A DNA stretch of 64,000 nucleotides, from assembly GCA_963737425.1 (NCBI GenBank), contig CAVTSX010000008.1, forward strand, positions 496,001 to 560,000. Reading direction: 5' to 3'. Under the pieces are notes generated by a model. It was not told the DNA's origin and searched no databases. It saw only the letters and a program-made list of their open reading frames with translations. A program made the translations under genes and the position numbers. Origin of the DNA: DASXRA01 sp963737425. Its GTDB lineage: Bacteria > Actinomycetota > Actinomycetes > Mycobacteriales > Jatrophihabitantaceae. This document shows positions 40,671-49,733 of this stretch, one piece after another. Numbering within the stretch: the stretch's first letter is position 1; the number at the start of each line of letters is the position of its first letter.

Positions 40671-41876
40671 ATGGCTATCAGCGACGGTTCCGGTGGCGCT
40701 CCAACTCACTTCGACGCATATCCCGGAATCGACGAACGAGGCGTCAGCAGGCGCAGTGTGCTCATCGGCGGGGTGGCCCTGCTCGCCGGCGCCGGGCTCA
40801 TGAAGCCGGCACGAGCCCTCGCCGCTGACCCGGCCGGTGGGGCGAGCGATTCCAAACCCTTCGGGCTTTCCCCTGCACAGCAGGCCGGGCAGCGCGTGAT
40901 CTGGTCCTATCCCGGTCTGACGCCGCCGCAGGCGCTCTTCGACGCCATCCGTGCCGGACTGGTCGGCGGGGTGATCTTCTTCGGCGAGAATATCAACCGC
41001 ACTGACCGCAGCCAGATTCAAGCGGTGACCAGCGCATTGGCGCAGGCGCAGGTGGACAGCGGTATCGGATACCCGCTGCTGCTCATGACCGACCAGGAGG
41101 GCGGCATCGTGCAGCGGCTTCCCGGCCTGCCGGGGATCTCCGAGAAGCAGATCGGTGCGTCGGCGGATCCGCTTGGCACGGCGCAGTCCGCGGGCACCGG
41201 CGCAGCGCAGAACTTGCTCGACGCCGGCATGAACTGCAACCTCGCGCCGGTACTCGACGTCTTCCGGCAAGCCGGCAACTTCGACGACCAATTCGGACGC
41301 TCGTACAGCATGGATCCGGTTGTCTGCGGTGAGTGCGGTGCTGCGTCCATCACTGCACAGCAGAGCCTCGGTGTGGTCACGACCGCCAAGCACTTCCCCG
41401 GGCTCGGTGCCGCGACGCGCGCCCAGAACACCGACCTCGGCCCCGTGCCGCTCGACGTGTCGTTGTCGGATCTGCGCAGCATCGACGAGTTGCCCTTCAC
41501 ATACGCCATCAACGCCGACGTGGACATGATCATGACGTCGTGGGCGACTTACCCGGCGCTCGACCCGAACCTGCCGTCCGGGCTGTCACCGAGAATCGTG
41601 CGCGGTGAGCTCCGCGGGCGACTCAAGTTCCGCGGTGTGACGATCACGGACGCGATTGAGGCCGGCGCGCTGCAGAACGTCGGCGACACCGGTGAGCGCG
41701 CGGTGGCGTCTGCGGCGGCCGGCATGGACATCGTGCTCTGCTCCGCACGTGACGTGAACCAGGGCCGGGACGCGGTCGACGCGCTGCAGGCGGCGGTCGC
41801 CGACGGGCAGCTCGATCGGGGCGAGGGCATCCACGCGCTGCAGCGCGTTCTCGCGCTGCGCGGCCCGCTCGGCTGA
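40671..41876 (+). CDS. Tat-exported GH3 beta-N-acetylhexosaminidase (NagZ-like, 401 aa)
   Basis: ATG 40671 follows GAGGAGG. A Tat signal is visible: SRRSVLIGGVALLAGAGL, cleavage near ALAADPAGG. The GH3 domain has GGVIFFGENINR, LLMTDQEGGIVQRLPG, TTAKHFPGLGAATRAQNTD and the nucleophile Asp in FRGVTITDAIEAGAL. The usual NagZ GHG...DSH element carrying the acid/base His is replaced by GLGAATRAQNTDLG. The enzyme should release terminal N-acetylglucosamine from peptidoglycan or chitin fragments outside the cell. The dre operator upstream indicates control by aminosugar availability. Confidence 0.9.
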   Translation: MAISDGSGGAPTHFDAYPGIDERGVSRRSVLIGGVALLAGAGLMKPARALAADPAGGASDSKPFGLSPAQQAGQRVIWSYPGLTPPQALFDAIRAGLVGGVIFFGENINRTDRSQIQAVTSALAQAQVDSGIGYPLLLMTDQEGGIVQRLPGLPGISEKQIGASADPLGTAQSAGTGAAQNLLDAGMNCNLAPVLDVFRQAGNFDDQFGRSYSMDPVVCGECGAASITAQQSLGVVTTAKHFPGLGAATRAQNTDLGPVPLDVSLSDLRSIDELPFTYAINADVDMIMTSWATYPALDPNLPSGLSPRIVRGELRGRLKFRGVTITDAIEAGALQNVGDTGERAVASAAAGMDIVLCSARDVNQGRDAVDALQAAVADGQLDRGEGIHALQRVLALRGPLG

Positions 41877-42127
41877 GGCGCCGTCCGAGTGTTGATGCGC
41901 TCGTGAGGCAAGGCGCCGATCAAATACGGGCACCTGGAGCACTCGGTGTGCCCGGACGGTGGTACGGAATTGCCCAGTCGGCTCTGGGAGAACGCCAATG
42001 ACGCGTACGCCCGAGCACAGGTCGCGGCTCCAAGCAGTCTGCGACAGATGACCGTTGTCATGCCATTCGCACCGGGCGTACCATTCGGCGAACTTGTGCC
42101 GTACCTGAGTCTCAGCTAGGAGCGCAC

Positions 42128-43636
42128 ATGAACAGATCGCGCGCCGCTCTCGCAGCTACCTGCTCGCTGATCGCGGCGCTCGTCGTCGCCGTCGGGAATG
42201 CGTCGACGAGCGCGGAACCGCTGCCGAACCCGCCCGCTGCGGACAACTCCGCGCACGGCGGCCCGACGCTCGACGACACCCACAACATCCCGACGAACCC
42301 AGTCGCCGGAGACGTGACCTTCCTCGACAACGTGGGCGGGGTGAGCGGGTACTCGTCGCTGAACTTCATCCACTACGCCAACTACGGCTACGACTTCATG
42401 TTCGCCAACGGCACAGGCGGCCTGGCCGTCTGGTCGCTGCAGGACCCGGCACATCCCGCGCTCGTCTCCAAGGTCACGGCCGCCCAGCTGCGGGTACCGG
42501 GGGACACGCAGGACCGCTTCTGGGAAGGCGAGAACATGACCGTCGACCCGAAGCGCAAGCTCGTCTTCATGAGCCGCGACCCGCGCGGCTTCGGCGGCAC
42601 GCTGACCACCGGCCAGTCCGGGGTCTACATCATCGACGTGAAGAACCCCTGGCAGCCCAGGCTGGTCGTGTTCCACCCCATCCCGGCCGGCCACACGAGC
42701 ACGTGCATCGACGACTGCCATTACTTGTGGACGGTCGGGCCCTACAGCACCGGCACGCCGGGCAATGACCCAGCGTGGAGCCCACAGCCTCCCTACGCGC
42801 TGCCACTCGGCGGCGTGCCGCTGTGGGTCACTGACATCCGCGACATCAATCACCCGTACACCTACACCATTCCGATCGACCTCAATCGGTTCGACGGCCA
42901 GACGAGCTACGTTCACAGCGTCGACGTCGACCGCAACGGCGTCGCCTGGGTTGCCGGCGAGGGCGGCGACCGCGGTTACTGGACCACGGGGCTGCACTGG
43001 GACCCGGTGCAGAACCGGCACCGCGTCGCGACGGCATACGACCCCGTCCCTTACGCCGGCGGCGTCACGGATCCGACCGCCGGCAACGACTTCTTCGCAT
43101 ACTTCGACCACAACGCCCAGCACGTCACGTGGAAGCTGGGCAACTACGCCCCGGGCGAGCTGCTGCTCATCACCAACGAGAACATCACTACTTGTTCGCA
43201 GGCTGGCGAGCTGAAGATCGCGTCGCTCAAGGGCAGCTACGACGGCGAGGGCTGGCGCTCGACCCCGGAGCACCCGTTCCGGCTCCCGCTGGTCGGCCAC
43301 TACACGGCCTGGGGCCAGGAGGGCTCGGACACCACGAACGCCAGCTGCTCGGCGCACTGGTTCACGGTGAACGGCAACATCGTCGCCCAGGCGTGGTACG
43401 CGCAGGGCACCCGGTTCATCGACATATCCGACCCGGAGCACCCGAAGCAGGTCGGCTACTTCCGGGTTCCCAGAGGCACTGCGGGAGTCACCGCCGGATC
43501 AGCGTCCGCCCCGTACTGGCACAACGGGCTCGTCTACGTCGCCGATTACAGCCGCGGCGTCGATGTGCTGCGGTTCGACGGCAAGATCACCGGGCACCCG
43601 GACGGCAAGATCTGCTGGAACACTTGCGAGAACTGA
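42128..43636 (+). CDS. Secreted LVIVD-repeat (beta-propeller-like) protein (502 aa)
   Basis: AGGAG six nucleotides before ATG 42128. A Sec signal peptide (ALAATCSLIAALVVAVGN, cleavage near STSAEP) leads into a large secreted protein with LVIVD-type repeats, e.g. GLAVWSLQDPAHPALVSKV, GVYIIDVKNPWQPRLVVF, GVPLWVTDIRDINHPYTYTI, GTRFIDISDPEHPKQVGYF and a final YVADYSRGVDVLRFDG. Such repeats probably form a beta-propeller; ligand unknown. Cys pairs (TSTCIDDCHYL, KICWNTCEN) suggest disulfides. First gene of a four-gene envelope operon; the next gene overlaps its 3' end. Confidence 0.85.
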   Translation: MNRSRAALAATCSLIAALVVAVGNASTSAEPLPNPPAADNSAHGGPTLDDTHNIPTNPVAGDVTFLDNVGGVSGYSSLNFIHYANYGYDFMFANGTGGLAVWSLQDPAHPALVSKVTAAQLRVPGDTQDRFWEGENMTVDPKRKLVFMSRDPRGFGGTLTTGQSGVYIIDVKNPWQPRLVVFHPIPAGHTSTCIDDCHYLWTVGPYSTGTPGNDPAWSPQPPYALPLGGVPLWVTDIRDINHPYTYTIPIDLNRFDGQTSYVHSVDVDRNGVAWVAGEGGDRGYWTTGLHWDPVQNRHRVATAYDPVPYAGGVTDPTAGNDFFAYFDHNAQHVTWKLGNYAPGELLLITNENITTCSQAGELKIASLKGSYDGEGWRSTPEHPFRLPLVGHYTAWGQEGSDTTNASCSAHWFTVNGNIVAQAWYAQGTRFIDISDPEHPKQVGYFRVPRGTAGVTAGSASAPYWHNGLVYVADYSRGVDVLRFDGKITGHPDGKICWNTCEN

Positions 43637-44823
43637 GGCTCGACCAGGTCACTCCGGGCTTCGGATCGGCGCACGCCCGATCCGGAGCCCGGAGCGTCTG
43701 TGTCGGCCTCCTGATGCTGACCGTGCTGGCTCTGCTCGCCGGCTGCTCAACTACCGGGCACGACCGGGCGAAGCTACGGGGTGAGCTCACCATCGGTGTG
43801 CTCGCGCCGCTCTCCGGGCAGCAGGCACCGCTCGGCCGGGATCTCGTCAACGGTGCGTCGCTGGCGGCAGCCGAGGTGAATGATTCCGGCGGGCTTCTCG
43901 GTCACCGGGTGCGGGTGGAGGTGCAGGACGACGGATGCACGCCGCCCACCGCGTCGCGCGCGGCGACGCGACTCGTCGACCAGAAGGTCGTCGGCGTGGT
44001 GGGCGGCGTGTGCAACGACGCCAGCCGGGCGGCTGTCGAGGCGCTCGGGAAGGGCGGCACCCCGGCGATCGTGACATCGGCAAACGCAGATTCTCTGGTG
44101 GCGGGCCGGCCGCTCACGTTTCTGATCAACGGCACCGTCTACCAGGAAGGGCTGGCCGCCGTGCATTGGATCGCCTATCGCAGCGCGCAGCGAGTGGCGG
44201 TGGTGGCCGACTCGTCACCGCAGTCACGGGAACTGTCCCGGGTCGTGTCCCACGGTGTCGACGCGCCGCTGGTGAGCACGCAGACGCTGCGCTCGCGACC
44301 ACCGGCACTGGGACCGGTCGCCGTGACGACCCTGCGCGCCCGCCCTGACTTCGTCTACTGGGCCGGGTCCGCGCAGGACGGCGGGCGGCTGGTCCGCGAG
44401 CTACGTGCCCGGGGCTATCGCGGCTCGTTCCTGGCCTCGTCGTCCTCCGATGCGCCGGCGTTCGTCGCCGCGGCCGGCAACCAGGCGGCCGAGGGCGTGT
44501 TCATCACGACGACAGCACGCCCCGACCTGCTCCCGGCCGCCGCACGCTGGGCGGCGAAGTACCGGGCGAAATATCACCAGGAGCCGGGACGCACGGCCAT
44601 GCAGGCCTACGACGCGCTTCGGGCCCTCGTCCAGGCCGTGCGGCAGGCCGGCAATACCCAGCCGAGTGCAATCGCGGACAACCTCCTGCGGTTGCGCGGA
44701 TTCTCGACAGTCACGGGCGCTCTGCAGTTCGCGCCGGATCACACGATGACCGACGACAACTACGTCATCGCGAGGGTGCATGAAGGCGCGATCGTGCTGG
44801 ACCGCATACTCCGCACCGATTAG
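43624..44823 (+). CDS. Branched-chain-type ABC substrate-binding lipoprotein (399 aa), orphan
   Basis: A Peripla_BP_6 protein. The lipobox LLAGCSTT is preceded by a hydrophobic core (VCVGLLMLTVLAL) and a basic stretch, so TTG 43624 is the likely start; ATG 43714 would leave no n-region. Core motifs: LTIGVLAPLSGQQAPLGRDL, GASLAAAEVNDSGGLLG, VQDDGCTPPTASRAATRLV, VVGVVGGVCNDASRAAV. Such proteins bind amino acids or other small polar ligands for ABC importers, yet no permease or ATPase gene is near. It overlaps the LVIVD gene by 13 nt and is followed 10 nt later by CopC-CopD. Confidence 0.85.
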   Translation: MRELRLDQVTPGFGSAHARSGARSVCVGLLMLTVLALLAGCSTTGHDRAKLRGELTIGVLAPLSGQQAPLGRDLVNGASLAAAEVNDSGGLLGHRVRVEVQDDGCTPPTASRAATRLVDQKVVGVVGGVCNDASRAAVEALGKGGTPAIVTSANADSLVAGRPLTFLINGTVYQEGLAAVHWIAYRSAQRVAVVADSSPQSRELSRVVSHGVDAPLVSTQTLRSRPPALGPVAVTTLRARPDFVYWAGSAQDGGRLVRELRARGYRGSFLASSSSDAPAFVAAAGNQAAEGVFITTTARPDLLPAAARWAAKYRAKYHQEPGRTAMQAYDALRALVQAVRQAGNTQPSAIADNLLRLRGFSTVTGALQFAPDHTMTDDNYVIARVHEGAIVLDRILRTD

Positions 44824-44833
44824 ACACGCCAAA

Positions 44834-46570
44834 GTGAACGACGCACGGCGCTTGCCCAGCCGCTGGTTCCGAATGGCGCCGTTCGCGTTGCTGCTGCTCG
44901 GCGCGCTCGTCGCCGGCGCACCGAGCGCGGAGGCCCACGCCGTGTTGCTCGCGACATCACCCGTCGACGGCTCGGTCCTCGGTAACGAGCCGCCGCAAGT
45001 GGCGCTCCGGTTCAACGAGGCGGTGAGCCTCACCCCGCAGTCGATCCAACTGCTCGACGCGGCTGGCCATCCAGTCCGTGTCGGCAAGCCCGAACATCCT
45101 GCGGGGAAAGGGGATACCGCCGCGGCGGATCTGACGCCCGGCCTGCACGACGGCACCTACGTCGTGTCCTGGCGAGTGGTATCGGCCGACGCGCATGTCG
45201 TCTCGGGCGCGTTCCAGTTCAGCATCGGCGGGCCGAGCCGGACTGTGGCGGCGACCGGCCGACGGCCCAGCCAGGTGGCACCCGTCCTCAAGACTGCCGG
45301 TGCCGGGATCGCGTACCTGGGGCTGGTCGCAACGATCGGCGGTACGGTCTTCCTCTGCTTCTTGTTGCCGCCGGGTCCGGCTCCGCGTCGCGCGCGACGT
45401 GTCGTCTGGACCGCGTTGACCGCCATCTTGCTCGGCACGCTTGCGGTGCTCTTCGCTCAATACCCATACTCGACCGGCGAACCGATCACCTCGGCATTCT
45501 CGGCGGAGTCGTTGCGGGCCACGGTCTCGACGGGCATCGGCCAGGCATTGCTGGCGCGGGTGGTAGTCGTGGGACTTCTCGCCGTGGCTGTCGGTTTCCT
45601 GGTACGCGGCCGGACCGGCGCCGCCGCGCGACGACCGCTCGCCGCCGAGGTCGCGGCCGGCACCTGCCTGCTCGCGCTGCCCCTCACCTGGACCCTGACG
45701 GATCACTCTCGCACGGGCGAGCAGGTGTGGTTGGCCGTGCCGGTAGCCAGCGTGCACCTGCTGGCAGCGGCATTGTGGCTGGGCGGGCTGATCGCGCTCG
45801 CGGCGTGTGCGATCGGAGCCGCGCCGGACGTGCCTGCGGATGGCGCGGATGGCGCGCAACGCCTGCGCTCGGTGGCGTACGCGCTGCCGAGATTCTCGCG
45901 GCTGGCGCTGCCGAGCTTTGCGGTCATCGTGGCGACCGGTCTCTACCAGACCTGGCGACAGGTGGGCACGTTCCCCGCTCTGCGGGCGACCGACTTTGGG
46001 CATATCCTGCTCGTCAAGCTCGCCGGCGTCCTCGTGATCGCCGCGCTCGCCTGGCGTCACCGCCGGTTCGTGCGCAGCGAGTTGTCCCGCCCGTCTCTCC
46101 CCGCGCGAGGTTGGCGGTCGCTGCGTCGCTCGCTGGCCGTCGAAGCCCTGCTCGGCGTCGCCGTCCTGTCGGTGGCGACCGTCCTGGTAAACACCGCGCC
46201 CGCGCGGACCAGTTACGCACCACCGGTCCGGGCGAAGATCGACATCGCGGCCGCGCAGACCCATACCCGCATGGACGGTGGACACGTCGAGTTGAGGCTC
46301 ACCCCTGCGAAGCAGGGTCTCAACGTCGCCGACATCTACCTCGTCGCCAAGGACGGTAGCCTCGTCGCGGTTCCCGGGATCGGTGCCCAGCTCGTATCCA
46401 GCGCCAACGAGACCGGCGCGGAAGCGATCAAAGTGTCGGCTGCCGAGCCTGGACACTATGTGGCGAGCACGGTATCGATTCCCTACGCCGGGAAATGGCT
46501 GCTGCAGCTGGACATCCGAACGAGTGAATTCGACGAGACACCTGTGCTGATCCGGTTCCGGGCGCACTGA
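44834..46570 (+). CDS. CopC-CopD fusion copper protein (YcnJ-like, 578 aa)
   Basis: GTG 44834 begins a signal peptide (VNDARRLPSRWFRMAPFALL) that ends SAEA; the mature N-terminus AHAVLLATSPVDG supplies the copper-ligand His. The CopC domain (to ~155) has LRFNEAVSLTPQSIQLL, VVSWRVVSADAHVVSGAFQF. A CopD membrane domain with eight or so helices follows (AYLGLVATIGGTVFLCFLL, ASVHLLAAALWLGGLIAL, IVATGLYQTWRQVG). A C-terminal beta domain (~450-578) ends AGKWLLQLDIRTSEFDETPV, as in YcnJ. It takes up copper for delivery to enzymes. It is third in the envelope operon. Confidence 0.9.
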   Translation: MNDARRLPSRWFRMAPFALLLLGALVAGAPSAEAHAVLLATSPVDGSVLGNEPPQVALRFNEAVSLTPQSIQLLDAAGHPVRVGKPEHPAGKGDTAAADLTPGLHDGTYVVSWRVVSADAHVVSGAFQFSIGGPSRTVAATGRRPSQVAPVLKTAGAGIAYLGLVATIGGTVFLCFLLPPGPAPRRARRVVWTALTAILLGTLAVLFAQYPYSTGEPITSAFSAESLRATVSTGIGQALLARVVVVGLLAVAVGFLVRGRTGAAARRPLAAEVAAGTCLLALPLTWTLTDHSRTGEQVWLAVPVASVHLLAAALWLGGLIALAACAIGAAPDVPADGADGAQRLRSVAYALPRFSRLALPSFAVIVATGLYQTWRQVGTFPALRATDFGHILLVKLAGVLVIAALAWRHRRFVRSELSRPSLPARGWRSLRRSLAVEALLGVAVLSVATVLVNTAPARTSYAPPVRAKIDIAAAQTHTRMDGGHVELRLTPAKQGLNVADIYLVAKDGSLVAVPGIGAQLVSSANETGAEAIKVSAAEPGHYVASTVSIPYAGKWLLQLDIRTSEFDETPVLIRFRAH

Positions 46571-46582
46571 AATGGCGGGCCG

Positions 46583-47302
46583 ATGACCAGAACCGGGATC
46601 CTGATCGTGCTGACGTGTGCCCTGCTCGTCGCATGCGGCGGCTCTCCGAAGAAGCATGGACCGCAGCCGCCATACACCGTGAGTTCCGTCAAGGCCGGCT
46701 TCATCACGACCGGGGACCTTGGCCAGGGCGCGATTGAGGTCAACGACTCAGGCCACGGCGCTCACATCATCTACACCCCACCGGACAGCGTCCCAACCTG
46801 CCCTTACGTCCAACGCGCCGACGACGTCACCGTCGCCGTCGCGCCCGCCCTGGAGTTGGCGGGAAGCAACTCGACGGGGCGCTTCGTCGTAGGCCCGCGT
46901 GCCCCCGCCGAGACCCCGCTGCCGGTCGTCACCGAAGGGGCGCTCGTGTTCAAGACCGACGGACTGGCCGCCCAGGGCATGACTAAAGTGCAGGCCGAAG
47001 CCGCGAAGTGCCCGGACGCCTTCACCATCCTTGGCGGTCCGCCGGAAATCGTCGGCAACTACACGACGAACGGTCGACCGTTCCAACTTGGCGAATGGCA
47101 TGGCTTCGCTCAGCAGTTGGTGCACACCTACCCGTCGAACGTCGACCCCGGAACCTACGACGACCTCGTGACCGTTGTGGTGAGCAAGGCGAACGCGATC
47201 CTCTACGTCGGCTTCGCCCAGACCAAGCAGACCGGCCAGCGCGCCGACTCGGCGTCGAAGGTCAAGGACGCGATGAAGATCGCGCTAGGCCGGCTCGGCT
47301 GA
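46583..47302 (+). CDS. Lipoprotein of unknown function (239 aa)
   Basis: Signal peptide MTRTGILIVLTCALLVACGG with a lipobox at LVACGG, then SPKKHGPQPPY. The mature protein of about 215 residues has a mixed alpha/beta look: VKAGFITTGDLGQGAIEVND, VPTCPYVQRADDVTVAVAP, ALVFKTDGLAAQGMTKVQAE, and a C-terminal DDLVTVVVSKANAILYVGFA. The pair of Cys (CPYV, AAKCPD) may bond. It resembles PknH-sensor-like lipoproteins in style only. Last gene of the operon, 12 nt after copCD. Confidence 0.75.
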   Translation: MTRTGILIVLTCALLVACGGSPKKHGPQPPYTVSSVKAGFITTGDLGQGAIEVNDSGHGAHIIYTPPDSVPTCPYVQRADDVTVAVAPALELAGSNSTGRFVVGPRAPAETPLPVVTEGALVFKTDGLAAQGMTKVQAEAAKCPDAFTILGGPPEIVGNYTTNGRPFQLGEWHGFAQQLVHTYPSNVDPGTYDDLVTVVVSKANAILYVGFAQTKQTGQRADSASKVKDAMKIALGRLG

Positions 47303-47321
47303 CACCGACGGATGACCACGG

Positions 47322-47373
47322 CCGCGAGCCAGGCCATGTTCGATTGCCTTGGATTGGCCGGTAGGGCTCGCGG
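47322..47373. terminator. Inverted repeat between convergent operon end and asnA end
   Basis: CCGCGAGCC (47322-47330) pairs with GGCTCGCGG (47365-47373); inside the loop GGCCA (47332-47336) can also pair with TGGCC (47355-47359). It lies between two convergent genes and may stop both transcripts. Confidence 0.45.
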
Positions 47374-47374
47374 T

Positions 47375-48505
47375 TCAGCCCAGCAGGTGGATGTTGTGCG
47401 CGGCGCACATGTCGGTCAGGGCTTTCGGCCACACCGACACACTCACCTCGCCGAGATGTGCCTTGCGCAGCAGGAGCATCAGCGTGCGCGACTGTCCGAT
47501 GCCGCCGCCGATCGAGAGCGGGAGTTCGTCGCTGAGGATGCCCTGGTGGTAGGGCAGGTCGAGGAAGTCGAGTTGCCCGCTCGCCTCGAGTTGCCGCTTC
47601 AGCGTGTCGGCAGTGACCCGGATGCCCATGGATGTCAGCTCGTGGCGCCGCTTGGTGACGTGGTTCCAGACGAGGATGTCGCCGTTGAGGCCGTGGGTCG
47701 CACGTCCCGTGACCGGGCTCGTGTCGGTGATCCAGTCGTCGTAGTCGGCTGCTCGCATCTCGTGCGGGTAGCCGTCGCGCAGCGGCCAGCCGATCCCGAC
47801 GATGAAGACCGCCGGATAGTCCTGCAGCACCCTCGTCTCGCGCTCCTTGCGCGGCAGGTCGGGATACATCTCCAGGATGTCCTCGGCGTGCAGGAACGTG
47901 AGTTCCTCCGGCAGGTCGGGGTAGCGCGGATCCTTCAACGCCGGGAACAGCTCCTGCGCCAGGCGTTCGGCGCCGACCAGCACGTGCCAGATCCGGTTGA
48001 CGATCTCCTTGAGGAAGTCCAGGTTCCGCTCCTCAGAGGTGACCACTCGCTCCCAGTCCCACTGGTCGACGTAACAGCTGTGGTCGTGATCGAGGAAGTA
48101 GTCCTTGCGGACGGCACGCATGTCGGTGCAGATGCCCTCGCCGGGTTTGCACTCGAACTGCTTGAGCGCGACCCGCTTCCACTTGGTGGCCGCCTGGACG
48201 ACCTGCGCGTCGATGGGGTGCTGGTCGTGATCGTTGCTGATGTGGAACTGGATCGGCGAGCGGGCGCCGTCCCGGTCGAGCATGTCGTTGACGCCGCTCT
48301 TGACGTCGACGATCAGCGGCACCGTCACCATGAACAGGTTCAACTCGCGACAGAGGTTCTCCTCGATATAGCCCCGCACGGCGAAGATGGCCCGCTGGGT
48401 ATCCCGGCGGTCCAGCAGCGAGCGGTAATCGCGGGGTAGTACTTGTTCGAGATCGGCGTAGTTGCCGATGCCGGGTCCAGCCAGATCAGCGCGTTTGTCT
48501 GTCAT
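47375..48505 (-). CDS. asnA: Aspartate--ammonia ligase, AsnA type (376 aa)
   Basis: A class II tRNA-synthetase-like asparagine synthetase. Family phrases: AVRGYIEENLCRELNLFMVT and PLIVDVKSGVNDML at the N-terminus, PIQFHISNDHDQHPIDAQVV, ALKQFECKPGEGICTDMRAV, VDQWDWERVV, GRATHGLNGDILVWNHVTKR, LPLSIGGGIGQSRTLMLLL near the end. It makes asparagine from aspartate, ammonium and ATP, without glutamine. E. coli AsnA has about 330 residues; this one is slightly longer. AsnA is unusual in actinobacteria, where AsnB or tRNA amidation is common. Stands alone on the minus strand. Confidence 0.9.
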   Translation of the reverse strand: MTDKRADLAGPGIGNYADLEQVLPRDYRSLLDRRDTQRAIFAVRGYIEENLCRELNLFMVTVPLIVDVKSGVNDMLDRDGARSPIQFHISNDHDQHPIDAQVVQAATKWKRVALKQFECKPGEGICTDMRAVRKDYFLDHDHSCYVDQWDWERVVTSEERNLDFLKEIVNRIWHVLVGAERLAQELFPALKDPRYPDLPEELTFLHAEDILEMYPDLPRKERETRVLQDYPAVFIVGIGWPLRDGYPHEMRAADYDDWITDTSPVTGRATHGLNGDILVWNHVTKRRHELTSMGIRVTADTLKRQLEASGQLDFLDLPYHQGILSDELPLSIGGGIGQSRTLMLLLRKAHLGEVSVSVWPKALTDMCAAHNIHLLG

Positions 48506-48633
48506 GTGCCCTCCTGCCCGTCCGGGCTATCCCCAGCATCCTCACGGCGAACCCGCGCCGAAACGGCCGAAGGTCACAGCTTCGCGCAAGAACACGTGTT
48601 AGAGCCTCGCAGCGGGAACGCGCGCCGACTCCG

Positions 48634-48999
48634 TCAAGAAATCTCCGGAAGTGGCCTGCGGACCTGGAGGCGTCGCACCTCCTGCGGCCAACCGCAGGCC
48701 ACCGCGATCTTTCCCGCCCACAGCCGCGCCGCCTCCTCGTCGGCCACGTCCACGACGGCGAAGCCGCCGAGGTGCTCCTTGGTCTCGACGAACGGACCGT
48801 CGGTGAACAGTGGCGTGCCGCTGGACGCATCGACGCTGCACACCGGGGCAGCGTCGTCCAGGCCGCCGGTGAAGATGAGGACCCCGGCAGCCTTCATCTC
48901 TGCCACCAACGGCCTGAGAACTTTGGACTTCTCGCGCAGCTCCTCGACCGTGTGGTCGGGCACCCACTCGGCGTTGAAGGCGATGAGGTACTCGGTCAT
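48634..48999 (-). CDS. YciI/DGPF-family protein (121 aa)
   Basis: ATG 48999 (MTEYLIAFNAEWVPDHTVEE) follows AAAGGAGGAGAC. The YCII pattern is clear: LRPLVAEMKAAGVLIFTGGL, then TPLFTDGPFVETKEHLGGFAVVDVADEEAARLWAGK with the DGPF and E..GGF elements of the group that accompanies ECF sigma factors. Function in such loci is unknown; ferredoxin-like fold. The next genes upstream are a SnoaL-like protein and an ECF sigma factor. Confidence 0.85.
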   Translation of the reverse strand: MTEYLIAFNAEWVPDHTVEELREKSKVLRPLVAEMKAAGVLIFTGGLDDAAPVCSVDASSGTPLFTDGPFVETKEHLGGFAVVDVADEEAARLWAGKIAVACGWPQEVRRLQVRRPLPEIS

Positions 49000-49195
49000 G
49001 TCTCCTCCTTTGCCGGGGTGACCCCCTGTGGCCACGCTCCACCTTCTCCACGAACGGCGGCGGCCCAATTCGACACCGCGTCACGATCTTCCGGATGGTC
49101 TTCTCCGAATGGAACGACCAGAACGCTCGGCTGCCAGGCCGGCACCCGTCGCCCGACTCGGCGGAACCCGACGCAACGGTGAGTGCCGCGGCGGC

Positions 49196-49588
49196 TCAGG
49201 CCACGGCTGGGCTGTTGTGGTAGGCCGCGATGCGCCACGTCCCGTCCTGCCTCGCGAGCAACCAGGTCGCCCGCACGGCACGCTCGGCCGGTCGTTCGGT
49301 TTCGCCCGCCAGGATGATGCCCCCCTCGCTGATCACGACGGCGGCCTCATCGCCCAAGAACCGGACGCTGCGCACCTCGTCGACGACCGTCGAGTTCCGC
49401 AACGGACCGGCGAATGCCGCAGCCATTCCGGCTCGGACCTCGTCGCGGTTCTGCCGGTATATCCCCGGCTGCACCACCGTTCCGTCCTTGACCCATAGGG
49501 CAGCGAGTGCGTCCGCGTCGTTGGCTTCCCAGGCGGTGTAGACGCCTCGGATCGTGTCACGCACCGCGCTGTCATCGATGCTCGTCAT
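49196..49588 (-). CDS. SgcJ/EcaC-type SnoaL-like protein (130 aa)
   Basis: ATG 49588 (MTSIDDSAVRDTIRGVYTAW) follows GAGGAGGAGAC, almost the same ribosome site as that of the YciI gene. The NTF2 fold pattern: WEANDADALAALWVKDGTVVQP, RAGMAAAFAGPLRNSTVVDE, VRSVRFLGDEAAVVISEGGIIL and RAVRATWLLARQDGTWRIAA. SgcJ/EcaC homologues are small-molecule binding or antibiotic-biosynthesis accessory proteins. It diverges from an ECF sigma gene, repeating the pattern seen at 5629-7221. Confidence 0.85.
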   Translation of the reverse strand: MTSIDDSAVRDTIRGVYTAWEANDADALAALWVKDGTVVQPGIYRQNRDEVRAGMAAAFAGPLRNSTVVDEVRSVRFLGDEAAVVISEGGIILAGETERPAERAVRATWLLARQDGTWRIAAYHNSPAVA

Positions 49589-49733
49589 GTCTCCTCCTCG
49601 TCGGCGATGCGTTCGCATCGCGCACCGGTACATACCGAGCGGGACGGCTGAACTCATCGCTTCGGGGAAGGCCGATGACTTTGGGCGTTGCGCCAGGTAG
49701 GTATAGGCGACCAGTCGCGAGAGGCAGGTGACG

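Noticed and set aside
42116..43441. 441-codon minus-strand frame opposite the LVIVD gene
   Set aside because: Val/Arg-rich shadow of a real secreted protein; no recognisable motif.
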